NCBI GenBank assembly: GCA_963766345.1 | Contig: CAVXZL010000012.1 | Location: forward strand, 124,001-188,000 | Source: DASVFB01 sp963766345 | GTDB lineage: Bacteria; Actinomycetota; Thermoleophilia; Gaiellales; Gaiellaceae | Direction of reading: 5' to 3' | Length of the DNA stretch: 64,000 nt | In this document: positions 33,616-40,777 of the stretch, piece by piece | How the letters are laid out: every line of letters begins with the position of its first letter | Numbering within the stretch: position 1 is the first letter of the stretch | Translations under genes and position numbers: made by a program | Notes under the pieces: model-generated | Databases searched by the model: none | The model's input: the letters and a program-made list of their open reading frames with translations, nothing else | Told to the model about the DNA's origin: nothing

Positions 33616-34639
33616 ACGCCGAGATCAGACCCAGAGTGAGGGTTGGCACCATGGTCAGGAACCGGTAGACGAGCACCGCCGCGACAACTCTCGCGTTGGA
33701 GCCGCCGAAGCCGACGAGCGTCCCGGTCAGGCCGAGCTCGATGATCCCGATGCCCCCGGGCGTGATCGGGATCGAGCCGATGATGCGGATCAGCGCCCAC
33801 GCCGCGAAGGCCTCGACCCACGTGACCTGCGACGCCGGCACATCGAGCGCGCGCAGCGAGACCATCAGGACGCCGAACACGGTGAGGTTCCCGGCGAGCG
33901 CCGCGAGCGTCAGCCATGGCCACTTGCGCTCGAGGAAGTCGCCGACGTCGTCGCGGAAGCGCTTGAAGCTCTCGCCGCCCCACGCGACCGGCCCTCGGCG
34001 AACCTTGCCGAGCACCCAGCTCACGAACCGCGCCGCGACGTCGCCGAGGTCATGTGCGAGCCGCTTGCTCAGAAGCACGAGGACGAACCCTGTGAGGACG
34101 ACGCCGAGGACGGCGACGCCGATGAACGCCGCCGTCGCAAGCGCCGCGCTCTGCTCGTCTTCGATCGTGGTGAGCAGGAAGACCGCGACGATCGGAAACG
34201 CGAGGTTGACGAACTGGTTCCAGAGGCCGACGAGCGTGACCGCGCGGGCGACGAGACGACCGGGAAAGCCCCAGCGCCGGGTGATCCCGTAGGAGCCGGC
34301 GATGCCGACCGCGGCGCCGCCGGGGAACACGATCGAGAGCGCGGTCGAGGCCTGCGTGAGCTCCATCGCGCGGATGAAGCCGAGGCCCGGAAGGCAGATC
34401 ATCCAGGGCGGCGCGAACGTCGCGAGGTTGATCGCCGTCATGACGAGCAGCGCGACGATCCACTGCCACGAGAGCCCTTTCACGACCTGCCAGACGTCCG
34501 CGTAGTTCGCGATCGACGGCAGGAAGAACGCGAACGTGGCGATGATCACGCCGAGGCTCACCGCGATCATGGCGATGCGCTTGTACGGTCGCCGCCGTTT
34601 CGGCGGGCGCTGCTCTAGCTCTTGCTCAGCGACTGACAC
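33545..34639 (-). CDS. Flippase-like membrane protein (UPF0104/LPG synthase TM region), copy A
   Basis: A 364-residue protein with about eight helices of the lysylphosphatidylglycerol synthase transmembrane type, without the synthase domain. Family blocks are STALSIVFPGGAAVGIAGSYG near the second helix pair and GSIPITPGGIGIIELGLTGTLVGFG near the C-terminus. Such proteins are thought to flip lipids or lipid-linked sugars. The GTG at 34639 overlaps the lipoprotein stop by 25 nt; a later ATG (MIAVSLGVII) is an alternative. It is the last gene of a three-gene minus-strand unit. Confidence 0.82.
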   Translation of the reverse strand: MSVAEQELEQRPPKRRRPYKRIAMIAVSLGVIIATFAFFLPSIANYADVWQVVKGLSWQWIVALLVMTAINLATFAPPWMICLPGLGFIRAMELTQASTALSIVFPGGAAVGIAGSYGITRRWGFPGRLVARAVTLVGLWNQFVNLAFPIVAVFLLTTIEDEQSAALATAAFIGVAVLGVVLTGFVLVLLSKRLAHDLGDVAARFVSWVLGKVRRGPVAWGGESFKRFRDDVGDFLERKWPWLTLAALAGNLTVFGVLMVSLRALDVPASQVTWVEAFAAWALIRIIGSIPITPGGIGIIELGLTGTLVGFGGSNARVVAAVLVYRFLTMVPTLTLGLISAFTLRRKGPQVQLGAPQPPEFPSP

Positions 34640-35169
34640 GAAGCCGAGTTCGCGAAGGCCTGCTTCCACCCTTCGGCCACGTTCAGGCTCTGAAGCTCCG
34701 TGAGCGTCGTCGAGATGTCGGTCGACATCTTGAGCAGGGCGGCGCTCGCGGTGCTGACGGCCGCCAGGGCCGACTGTGTGTTCGTGACATCCTTGGCCGC
34801 CTGCTCGATCTGGTCGGCCGAATTCTGGAGCTCGCCCGACAGCGTGTTCAGCGCCGACTTCGCCTGCGGTCCCGCGATCTTCGGCGCGCCGAGCGACTCC
34901 ACGTCGTCGGCGAGCTTCTTGTTCGCGTCGGAGACGGTGCTCGCAGCCTGCTCGAGCTTGTCCTTCGTGAGGCTTCCGCCCCGCAGCGTCGTCGAGACCG
35001 ACGTCAGGCTTTTCTTCCAGTCCGCCAGCGAGCCGCAGAGACTGTCGGCGAACGCGGACTGCTGCTCCGCCTGCGTCGTCGTGGTGGACGACTCGGAGCC
35101 CTTGTCCGACCCGCCGCACGCCGCGAGCGCGAGCACGGCGAGCAGGGCAAGCAGACTCGTCCTAGCCAC
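34615..35169 (-). CDS. Predicted lipoprotein with helical repeat region
   Basis: A 184-residue protein with a lipoprotein signal (LLALLAVLALAACGG, lipobox LAAC at about 15-18), a Ser/Thr-rich linker (GSESSTTTTQ) and a long amphipathic helical region with evenly spaced Leu, Ala and Ser (about 40-170). Two cysteines (CGSLADW and SCQSL) may form a disulfide. No family is recognised. It starts with GTG 8 nt inside the end of the upstream gene and overlaps the flippase gene, so all three are co-translated. Confidence 0.75.
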   Translation of the reverse strand: MARTSLLALLAVLALAACGGSDKGSESSTTTTQAEQQSAFADSLCGSLADWKKSLTSVSTTLRGGSLTKDKLEQAASTVSDANKKLADDVESLGAPKIAGPQAKSALNTLSGELQNSADQIEQAAKDVTNTQSALAAVSTASAALLKMSTDISTTLTELQSLNVAEGWKQAFANSASCQSLSKS

Positions 35170-36346
35170 CCGGAGCCGCTGCGGCGGGAAGCTCGCGATT
35201 CGTCTGCCGGCGTAAGACCTCGAGCCCGATGAAAGCGACCGCGGACACGACGAGCAGCGGGTAGATGCGGTCCCCGTCGGTAGGGCCGGTAACGAGAAGG
35301 ATGAGAACGATGATCGCCAGCGCGCCGAAGCCGATCAGCGGACGCTCGTGCAGCGCAACGCGTCGCAGATACGTCGCCGGCCGCGACGCACCGGCGACCC
35401 ACGCGGCGAGGATCGCGAGAACGCCGTAGATCACGGCGTTGATGCCGACGTTGCGCAGGAGCTGCGTCTCGATCGCCCAGACCGCGGTCACCGGCTTCTT
35501 CGCATCGGGGTTGGTCGTCAACGCGTCGACGATGTACGAGCCGGCCAGCCTGTGCACGATGAGGATGACCAGGCCCACGATCACGATCCCGACGCCGCTC
35601 GCGAACAGGATCGTGCGGCGTCGCCCGCGCGCGATCCACATCGCGGCCGCGACGAGCGCGAGCACGAGGAAGAGCAGGAAATAGCTCATCGCGCGGACCA
35701 CCTTCACGCCCTTGCGCGCGGTCCCGAGCTGATCGCCCTTCATGACCGTGATCTGCCCTGCGTCGGGCGGCAGCTGCTGGAGAAGTCGCCCGCCGATCCC
35801 GGTTTGGTTCACGAGCTGCTCGAGGATCGGTCGTAAGTTCAGCACCACGTTTCCGTTCGTCGAGACGAGGAGCTCATGCTTTCCGTCGAGCACGGCTATG
35901 AAGAGCTGGTGCGCGCGGCGGACCGCCTGCTCGAACGCTTGCTGCACGCGCGGCCGGCCGAGGAGTGTGTCGGTGGAGCGAATCAGGGCCGGCTGGAGAG
36001 CCGACGCGATCGTCGGGGCGAGGGGCTTCGCCACGGGAGGCAGCCTCTGCTCGAGCGCCTGGCCGACGTCGACGTTCTGGTAGAGCTGGTTGACGAGGTA
36101 GACGGAGATCGCGCTCCTGATGGCGGGGTCCTCGATGAGCTGCGAGCTCGCGTTCGCGAAGTTGTCCGTGCTCAGCGCCTGCCGCTTCACCCAGACGTTG
36201 AGCGCGGCGACGAGCGCGAGCACGCATGCCAGGACGACGAGAGCCCAGGGAACCCAGCGGCGCCAGCCCGTCGCGGCGGTCGTCGCCTCGCGCGGAGGCG
36301 CCTTCGCGTCGGCGTCGGGCGGGCGTGCCACGTTCTCACTGGCCAA
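35162..36346 (-). CDS. Large membrane protein with extracellular domain, unknown function
   Basis: A 394-residue protein. A helix follows the polar N-terminus (RWVPWALVVLACVLALVAALNVWV), then a soluble region of about 160 residues (STDNFANASSQLIEDPAIRSAISVYLVNQLYQNVDVGQAL...), then four C-terminal helices. The pattern WVKRQALSTDNF...SQLIEDPAIR occurs in actinobacterial proteins of unknown role. The frame is open to an ATG at 36412, but TTG 36346 is preceded by a strong AGGAGG seven nt upstream, which decides the start. A palindromic motif lies 62 nt upstream. Confidence 0.75.
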   Translation of the reverse strand: MASENVARPPDADAKAPPREATTAATGWRRWVPWALVVLACVLALVAALNVWVKRQALSTDNFANASSQLIEDPAIRSAISVYLVNQLYQNVDVGQALEQRLPPVAKPLAPTIASALQPALIRSTDTLLGRPRVQQAFEQAVRRAHQLFIAVLDGKHELLVSTNGNVVLNLRPILEQLVNQTGIGGRLLQQLPPDAGQITVMKGDQLGTARKGVKVVRAMSYFLLFLVLALVAAAMWIARGRRRTILFASGVGIVIVGLVILIVHRLAGSYIVDALTTNPDAKKPVTAVWAIETQLLRNVGINAVIYGVLAILAAWVAGASRPATYLRRVALHERPLIGFGALAIIVLILLVTGPTDGDRIYPLLVVSAVAFIGLEVLRRQTNRELPAAAAPGG

Positions 36347-36408
36347 AGCTGAACCTCCTCGGGGCTGGAACGGCGCTTCGACTTTCCTCTCTCGCGCCGT
36401 CGCGCGCG

Positions 36409-36425
36409 TCATCCCTGCCGGGTGA
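36409..36425. promoter_or_regulatory. 17-bp palindromic intergenic motif, site 4
   Basis: TCATCC-CTGCC-GGGTGA, an exact match, 62 nt upstream of the minus-strand membrane gene. It lies 11 nt from site 5 in the same divergent gap. Confidence 0.6.
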
Positions 36426-36436
36426 TCTGCCCGTAT

Positions 36437-36453
36437 TCACCCGAAGCGGACGA
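36437..36453. promoter_or_regulatory. 17-bp palindromic intergenic motif, site 5
   Basis: TCACCC-GAAGC-GGACGA, one mismatch, 73 nt upstream of the SHOCT gene. A GCTA tetramer follows 26 nt downstream. Confidence 0.5.
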
Positions 36454-36526
36454 TGCTTCGACGCCCTCGGCCGCGCAACGCTAGGGTCGGCGGAATGACG
36501 AACGCGAGTGGAAGGAGAGCCCGAAG

Positions 36527-36841
36527 ATGATGATGAGACGAAGGCGTCCGCTCATGCGGGCCGCCATGGTCGGCGGCGTTGCGTACCACGCCGGCAAGAA
36601 GGTGCAGCAAGGACGCGAGGAGGACGCCTACCGCGACCAGCAGATCGAGGATCTCCAGCAGCAACAGCAGCAACAGGCCTACGCGCCGCCGGCGCCGGCC
36701 GCGCCGCCGCCCCCCGCGCCGAACCAGGGCATTTCCCCCGACGCAATGGAGCAGCTCAAGCAACTCGCCGACCTGAAGACGCAGGGCATCCTCACGGACG
36801 AGGAGTTCGCGGCACAGAAGAAGAAGATCCTCGGCCTGTGA
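36527..36841 (+). CDS. SHOCT domain protein with Gln/Pro-rich linker
   Basis: A 104-residue protein. An N-terminal basic stretch (MMMRRRRPLMRAAMVGGVAYHAGKKVQQ) is of the kind seen before SHOCT domains. A Q7 run and an Ala/Pro-rich linker (about 43-68) follow, and then the SHOCT domain EQLKQLADLKTQGILTDEEFAAQKKKILGL. GGAAGGAGA precedes the ATG. Its stop overlaps the DUF6325 start (GTGA). This is the second SHOCT + DUF6325 pair in the window; the first has a transmembrane PLDc_N domain instead of the basic N-terminus. Confidence 0.82.
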   Translation: MMMRRRRPLMRAAMVGGVAYHAGKKVQQGREEDAYRDQQIEDLQQQQQQQAYAPPAPAAPPPPAPNQGISPDAMEQLKQLADLKTQGILTDEEFAAQKKKILGL

Positions 36842-37368
36842 GCGAGGCCGAACCGACGTTCGGGCCCGTCCAGATGCTCGTCGTCGAGTTCGACCGGACG
36901 AAGTTCGAGGGCGAGATCATCCCGGAGCTCGAGCGCCTGAAGGAGGCGGGGATCGTCCGGCTGCTCGACCTGCTCTTCGTCCGCAAGCCGGTCGGCGGCG
37001 AGCTGGAGGTCGTGCAGCGCAGCGACCTCAGCGAGGACGAGGCGATCGACTTCGGCGCGCTCGTCGGTGCGCTCGTCGGGCTCGGCACCGGCGACGAGGA
37101 GCTGTCGTACCGCGCAGCCGTGGCCGGCGCCGAGGAGCTCGAGGACGGCCACTTCTTCGGCGAGACGGAGGTCTGGTACCTCGCCGATGCGATACCCGAG
37201 GGAGGCAGCGCGGCGATCGCCCTCATCGAGCACCTGTGGGCGATCCCGCTGCGGGACAAGCTCGTCGCTGCCGGTGGAGCGACGCTCGCCGACGAGTGGA
37301 TCCACCCCAAGGACCTGCTCGCCGTCGGCGCGCTCGCAGCGGAACGCACGGCGGCGTCGACGAGCTAG
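36838..37368 (+). CDS. DUF6325 family protein, second copy
   Basis: A 176-residue soluble acidic protein: FGPVQMLVVEFDRTKFEGEIIPELERL, VRLLDLLFVRKPVGGELEVVQRSDLSEDEAIDFGALVGALVGLG, and ALIEHLWAIPLRDKLVAAGG. It aligns along its length with the protein at 2837-3352. The GTG overlaps the SHOCT stop, and the next gene, a K+ channel-like protein, begins 7 nt after it, so the three may be one unit. Function is unknown. Confidence 0.75.
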   Translation: MSEAEPTFGPVQMLVVEFDRTKFEGEIIPELERLKEAGIVRLLDLLFVRKPVGGELEVVQRSDLSEDEAIDFGALVGALVGLGTGDEELSYRAAVAGAEELEDGHFFGETEVWYLADAIPEGGSAAIALIEHLWAIPLRDKLVAAGGATLADEWIHPKDLLAVGALAAERTAASTS

Positions 37369-37375
37369 CGCCCGC

Positions 37376-38119
37376 ATGCCTCGCCTGCTCGAACGGGCAA
37401 CGGAGAGACGAAAGACGAGGGCGGCGACCCGGCAGAGTCGCCGCCTGATCAGGTCGCGCGTCGCGCGCCGGCGCGCGTCGCACAGCTACCTGCACGTGCT
37501 CTTGCTCATCCTGGCGACCTTCGTCTTCGCGTCGCTCGCGAGCGACGCGGAGTGGACGACGAGCGTGCTGCTGTTGCTCGAGGCCGCCACTCTCGGCGCG
37601 GCGATGTGGACGTCCGGCCTGATGCATGCGGACTCGAAGCTGTTGCTCGCGCTCGTCTCGGGCGCCGTCCTGCTCGCCGTCGCCGTCCCGATCGCCGACC
37701 GGAACGGGGTGACCGGAGCGGCAGGCATCGCCTCGGGGGTGCTCGCCGTGGCGACGATCGCGACGATCGCGCTCGGCGTCGTCGACCAGGACGAGGTCAA
37801 CGCGCAGTCGGTTACCGGCGCGGTCTGTATCTACCTTCTGTTCGGGCTCCTCTTCATGTTCCTTTACGGCGCGGTCGCCCTGCTCGGCTCGGGCGACTTC
37901 TTCGCCCAGGGCACCGACGGCACGCGCGCCCTGCGCCTCTACTTCAGCTACGTGACGCTCGCGACACTCGGCTACGGCGATTACACCGCCGCGGGAGACC
38001 TCGGCCACTCGCTCGCGATCGTCGAGGCGCTGTTCGGCCAGCTCTACCTCGTGACCGTGCTCGCACTCCTCGTCTCGCGCCTCCAGGGAACACGGGCCGA
38101 CCGCGAAGGGAAGAGCTAG
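37376..38119 (+). CDS. Potassium channel family protein
   Basis: A 247-residue membrane protein with about six helices. The selectivity filter block YFSYVTLATLGYGDYTAAG contains the K+ signature TLGYGD, followed by the last helix LAIVEALFGQLYLVTVLALLVSRL. The upstream four helices (from LHVLLLILATFVFASLAS) lack the arginine series of a voltage sensor. There is no RCK or cyclic-nucleotide domain, so the gating signal is unknown. A 40-residue arginine-rich N-terminus precedes helix 1. It starts 7 nt after the DUF6325 gene. Confidence 0.85.
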   Translation: MPRLLERATERRKTRAATRQSRRLIRSRVARRRASHSYLHVLLLILATFVFASLASDAEWTTSVLLLLEAATLGAAMWTSGLMHADSKLLLALVSGAVLLAVAVPIADRNGVTGAAGIASGVLAVATIATIALGVVDQDEVNAQSVTGAVCIYLLFGLLFMFLYGAVALLGSGDFFAQGTDGTRALRLYFSYVTLATLGYGDYTAAGDLGHSLAIVEALFGQLYLVTVLALLVSRLQGTRADREGKS

Positions 38120-38127
38120 AGTCGGCG

Positions 38128-38181
38128 CGGGCGATGGGGCCCGCCGCAACCGCCGCGAACGGCTGATGGCTCCTACGAACC
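38128..38181 (+). promoter_or_regulatory. Fluoride riboswitch (crcB motif)
   Basis: The sequence carries the conserved blocks of the fluoride aptamer: GGGCGATGGGGCCCGCC at 38129-38145, then AACCGCC, and then GGCTGATGGCTCCTAC at 38161-38176. The last part includes the invariant CTGATG and CTCCTAC that form the pseudoknot and metal/fluoride site. It ends 15 nt before the fluC start, next to the ribosome binding site AAGGAG, so fluoride binding probably controls translation initiation. Confidence 0.92.
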
Positions 38182-38196
38182 AGAAGGAGCCGCTCC

Positions 38197-38571
38197 ATGC
38201 CCACTCAGCTTGCTGTTGCCGCCGGCGGTGCGCTCGGCGCACTCACCCGCTACCTCGTCGACCGCTCGATCGAGGCGCGCGCGTTCGGTCTCTTCCCGTG
38301 GAGCACGTTCACGATCAACCTCTCCGGCTGCTTCGTGGTCGGCGCCGTCATCGCGGCGCTCGTCGACAGGCACCACACTCCCGAATGGCTGCGGCTCGGG
38401 CTCGTCATGGGCGTCCTCGGCGGCTACACGACGTTCTCCACGTTCGGGCAGGAGACCCTCGATCTGATCGAGGAGGGACGGCTCGCCGTCGCCGTCACCT
38501 ACGCCGTCGCAAGCGTGGCGATCGGAGTGGCAGCCGTGTTCGCCGGCTCTCGGCTCGGCCGCATGGTCTAG
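38197..38571 (+). CDS. fluC: Fluoride exporter FluC (CrcB)
   Basis: A 124-residue four-helix protein that forms a dual-topology fluoride channel dimer. GGALGALTRYLVDR, the key INLSGCFVVGA block (Asn of the fluoride path) and GVLGGYTTFSTFGQET (the Phe box and central Na+ site region) are all present. A single gene of this length implies a homodimer. It lies directly behind the fluoride riboswitch, and its 3' end overlaps the convergent GAP gene by 4 nt. Confidence 0.95.
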   Translation: MPTQLAVAAGGALGALTRYLVDRSIEARAFGLFPWSTFTINLSGCFVVGAVIAALVDRHHTPEWLRLGLVMGVLGGYTTFSTFGQETLDLIEEGRLAVAVTYAVASVAIGVAAVFAGSRLGRMV

Positions 38572-39240
38572 CCGAGGAGCCCCGCGATGCCGTTGCGAAG
38601 GAGCGCGGCGGCGAGCGCGATCAGGATCACCGCGGCGATCGTCCGGGCGTGCAGCTCGAGCCACGCGCGCGCGGACTCGAGCAAACGCCCGGCCCACTCG
38701 CGCGCGACGAGCAGGAGCACGAGCGCGACGGCGAGCGGCAGCAACGAAGCGAGCGTGAAGAAGAGCCATGCGGCGGCGTACTCGGCGGCGGTCGGGGCGA
38801 GCTCCGAGATGTTCTTCAGCGCGATCGGGATGAAGCCGCCCGGGTTGGCGAGCGCCGCTCCGGCGCCGACGACGGCGATCGCCGGTGAGTCCGCCACCTT
38901 CTGGATCTGCTCCATCATCGCCGTCTGGCGTCGCGGGTCGCGCGGCCGGCGAAGCAGCCGGATCGTCCACACGAGCAGCGCGGCGCCCGCGATCACGTCG
39001 AGGATCGCGACCCACGTCTTCGGCGTCGAGGGATCCGACGACGCCGCGACGTCGCCGAGCACGAAGGCGGCGGCGATGCCGACCGCCAGCGTCGCCGTCG
39101 AGCGCGCCGAGGTAGAACCAGAAGCCGGTGCGCAGCGGCCGTGCGCTGAGCACGAGCGTGAGGATCGAGAACGTCAGCGTCGTCGGCGAGAGCATCGCCG
39201 CGAGCGAGGTCAGAACGAGCTCGAGGTCGATCCAGCCCAC
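38568..39240 (-). CDS. GAP family (sulfolipid/GPL-addressing) membrane protein, frameshifted
   Basis: A protein of about 223 residues with six helices, like the GAP/Sap proteins that assist lipid export in mycobacteria. The N-terminal frame reads MGWIDLELVLTSLAAMLSPTTLTFSILTLVLSARPLRTG, with the family-typical start. One extra base near 39100 shifts it, and the rest continues in the frame open at 38568-39062 (GDVAASSDPSTPKTWVAILDVIAGAALL..., ANPGGFIPIALKNISEL). Removing one base joins them as LGAL-TATLAVGIAAAFVLGD. Transported substrate unknown. Confidence 0.78.
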
Positions 39241-39249
39241 GCCGTGTAC

Positions 39250-40356
39250 TTACACGGCCTCGGGCTCGGCTTCCTTCTTGGCCCTCTTTCGCTCGTCGCG
39301 CGCGGCCTTCTGCTCGGCCGCCTTCTCCTTCGCGTCGACGTACGAGCTTCCGAGGAGCGCCCTGCCTCCCGACCAGCCGAACGCGAAGCAGAGCACGATC
39401 ATCGCGAAGAGGATGTTCCACGCCGTCGTCACGAGCTGCTGTGCGACCGAGTAGGCGGTCGCGGTCGTCGCGTCGGTCACGCCGCTGAGCGAGGCGACGT
39501 TGAACGCCTGATTCACGCCGGCGCCTCCGGGCGTCACGGACGTCACGTTCGCGATCGAGTTGCCGCCGCTGATCTTCATCAGCGTGTCGAACGAGACGGG
39601 GATGTCGTAGGCGGCGAGGAAGACGGCCATGACGCCGAGGCCCGCGAACCAGGCGAGGAGCGAGGGCACGAAGACGCGGATCATGTAGACGCGCAGACGG
39701 CTGAGGATCGCTCCCCCCTCCTTCGCCTGCTCCCACCACTTGAGCACGCGCGGCCAGATGCGGCGGGCCAGCAAGAACAGGATGTAGCCGCCGCCGAGGA
39801 GGAAGATCGCCGTCGCCCACGGATGCGTGTGCACGAACTTGAACTTGATGTCGAACGAGCCGCTGACGCTGAGGAACAGGTACAGGTAGACGAAGCCGCC
39901 GATCAACGTGAAGAAGATCTTCTGGACGGCGTAGGCGCCGAGGATCGCGGCGAACGTCGCGCCGGCGATGATCGTCGTGAACATCAGCAGCATCACGAGC
40001 GTGCCGATGTTCGCGGGCAGGATCCCGTTCAGCGCGACCGAGGCGGCGTAGCACGCGAGGATCTCGCGCCACCGCACGCGGCCCGGATAGGCGAAGCGGA
40101 GGATCGAGTACCACGCGAACGCCGTGAGCGACGTCTGAACGGTCTTGAGCGCGCAACCGGCGACGATGTACGCGATCGAGATGGCGGATAGCGTGTCCCA
40201 GAGGTTCGAGAACCAGCCGCGGATGTTCCAGCCGAACATCTGCGCGGCCGCGCCGAACACCACGACCACGAGCGCGCCGATGAGGATGCGCCGCGGCCGG
40301 AACCGCTTCTTCTCCTCGCCGACGACGACGGGCGCTTCGGGTGCGACCGCGCTCAC
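39250..40356 (-). CDS. Flippase-like membrane protein (UPF0104/LPG synthase TM region), copy B
   Basis: A 368-residue protein with about eight helices. NGILPANIGTLVMLLMF and NVTSVTPGGAGVNQAFNVASL are the two family blocks that also occur in the protein at 33545-34639. The C-terminus is a Lys/Glu/Ala-rich tail of about 35 residues (DAKEKAAEQKAARDERKRAKKEAE), probably cytoplasmic. The GTG at 40356 is chosen because the long upstream extension has no family similarity. The motif at 40391-40407 lies 34 nt upstream. Confidence 0.8.
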   Translation of the reverse strand: MSAVAPEAPVVVGEEKKRFRPRRILIGALVVVVFGAAAQMFGWNIRGWFSNLWDTLSAISIAYIVAGCALKTVQTSLTAFAWYSILRFAYPGRVRWREILACYAASVALNGILPANIGTLVMLLMFTTIIAGATFAAILGAYAVQKIFFTLIGGFVYLYLFLSVSGSFDIKFKFVHTHPWATAIFLLGGGYILFLLARRIWPRVLKWWEQAKEGGAILSRLRVYMIRVFVPSLLAWFAGLGVMAVFLAAYDIPVSFDTLMKISGGNSIANVTSVTPGGAGVNQAFNVASLSGVTDATTATAYSVAQQLVTTAWNILFAMIVLCFAFGWSGGRALLGSSYVDAKEKAAEQKAARDERKRAKKEAEPEAV

Positions 40357-40390
40357 ACGGTCATCCTCGCACGCGGCCCCGCCGGTTCGA

Positions 40391-40407
40391 TCACCCCCTC
40401 GGGATGA
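40391..40407. promoter_or_regulatory. 17-bp palindromic intergenic motif, site 6
   Basis: TCACCC-CCTCG-GGATGA, an exact match, centred in an 88-nt divergent gap: 34 nt from the flippase-like start and 37 nt from the SCP2 start. Confidence 0.6.
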
Positions 40408-40444
40408 CTCCGGATAGCGGACGCGGGCGCTAGCGTCGGCGTCT

Positions 40445-40777
40445 ATGGCGGATCCGACCGCAGCCTTCTTCGAAGGGCTTGCCGCACGCGGGCACGAGCC
40501 GCTGCTCGGGAACGCGACCGGCACGGTGCGGGTCGACCTGAGGGACGGCACGCGGACCGAGCGCTGGCTCGTCGCGATCGACAAGGGCGATCTCGCCGTC
40601 TCGCACCGGAACGCCCGCGGCGACTGCACGATCCGCGCGCCGAAGGCGCTCTTCGAAGACTTGACGCGCGGCAAGGCCAACGCGATGGCCTCCCTGATCC
40701 GCGGCGCCATCGAGGTCGAGGGCGACTGGGAGTTGCTCGGGCTGTTCCAGCGCCTCTTCCCGGGACCGACTCGATGA
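40445..40777 (+). CDS. SCP2 sterol-binding domain protein
   Basis: A 110-residue stand-alone SCP2-fold protein: GTVRVDLRDGTRTERWLVAIDKGDLAVSHRNARGDCTIRAPKALFEDLTRGKANAMASLIRGAIEVEGDWELLGLFQRLFPG. The fold binds lipid-like molecules in a hydrophobic tunnel. Its stop overlaps the start of the debranching-type enzyme (ATGA). The same pairing suggests a partner role, but a hydrophobic ligand for a glycogen enzyme is hard to explain. Confidence 0.85.
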   Translation: MADPTAAFFEGLAARGHEPLLGNATGTVRVDLRDGTRTERWLVAIDKGDLAVSHRNARGDCTIRAPKALFEDLTRGKANAMASLIRGAIEVEGDWELLGLFQRLFPGPTR

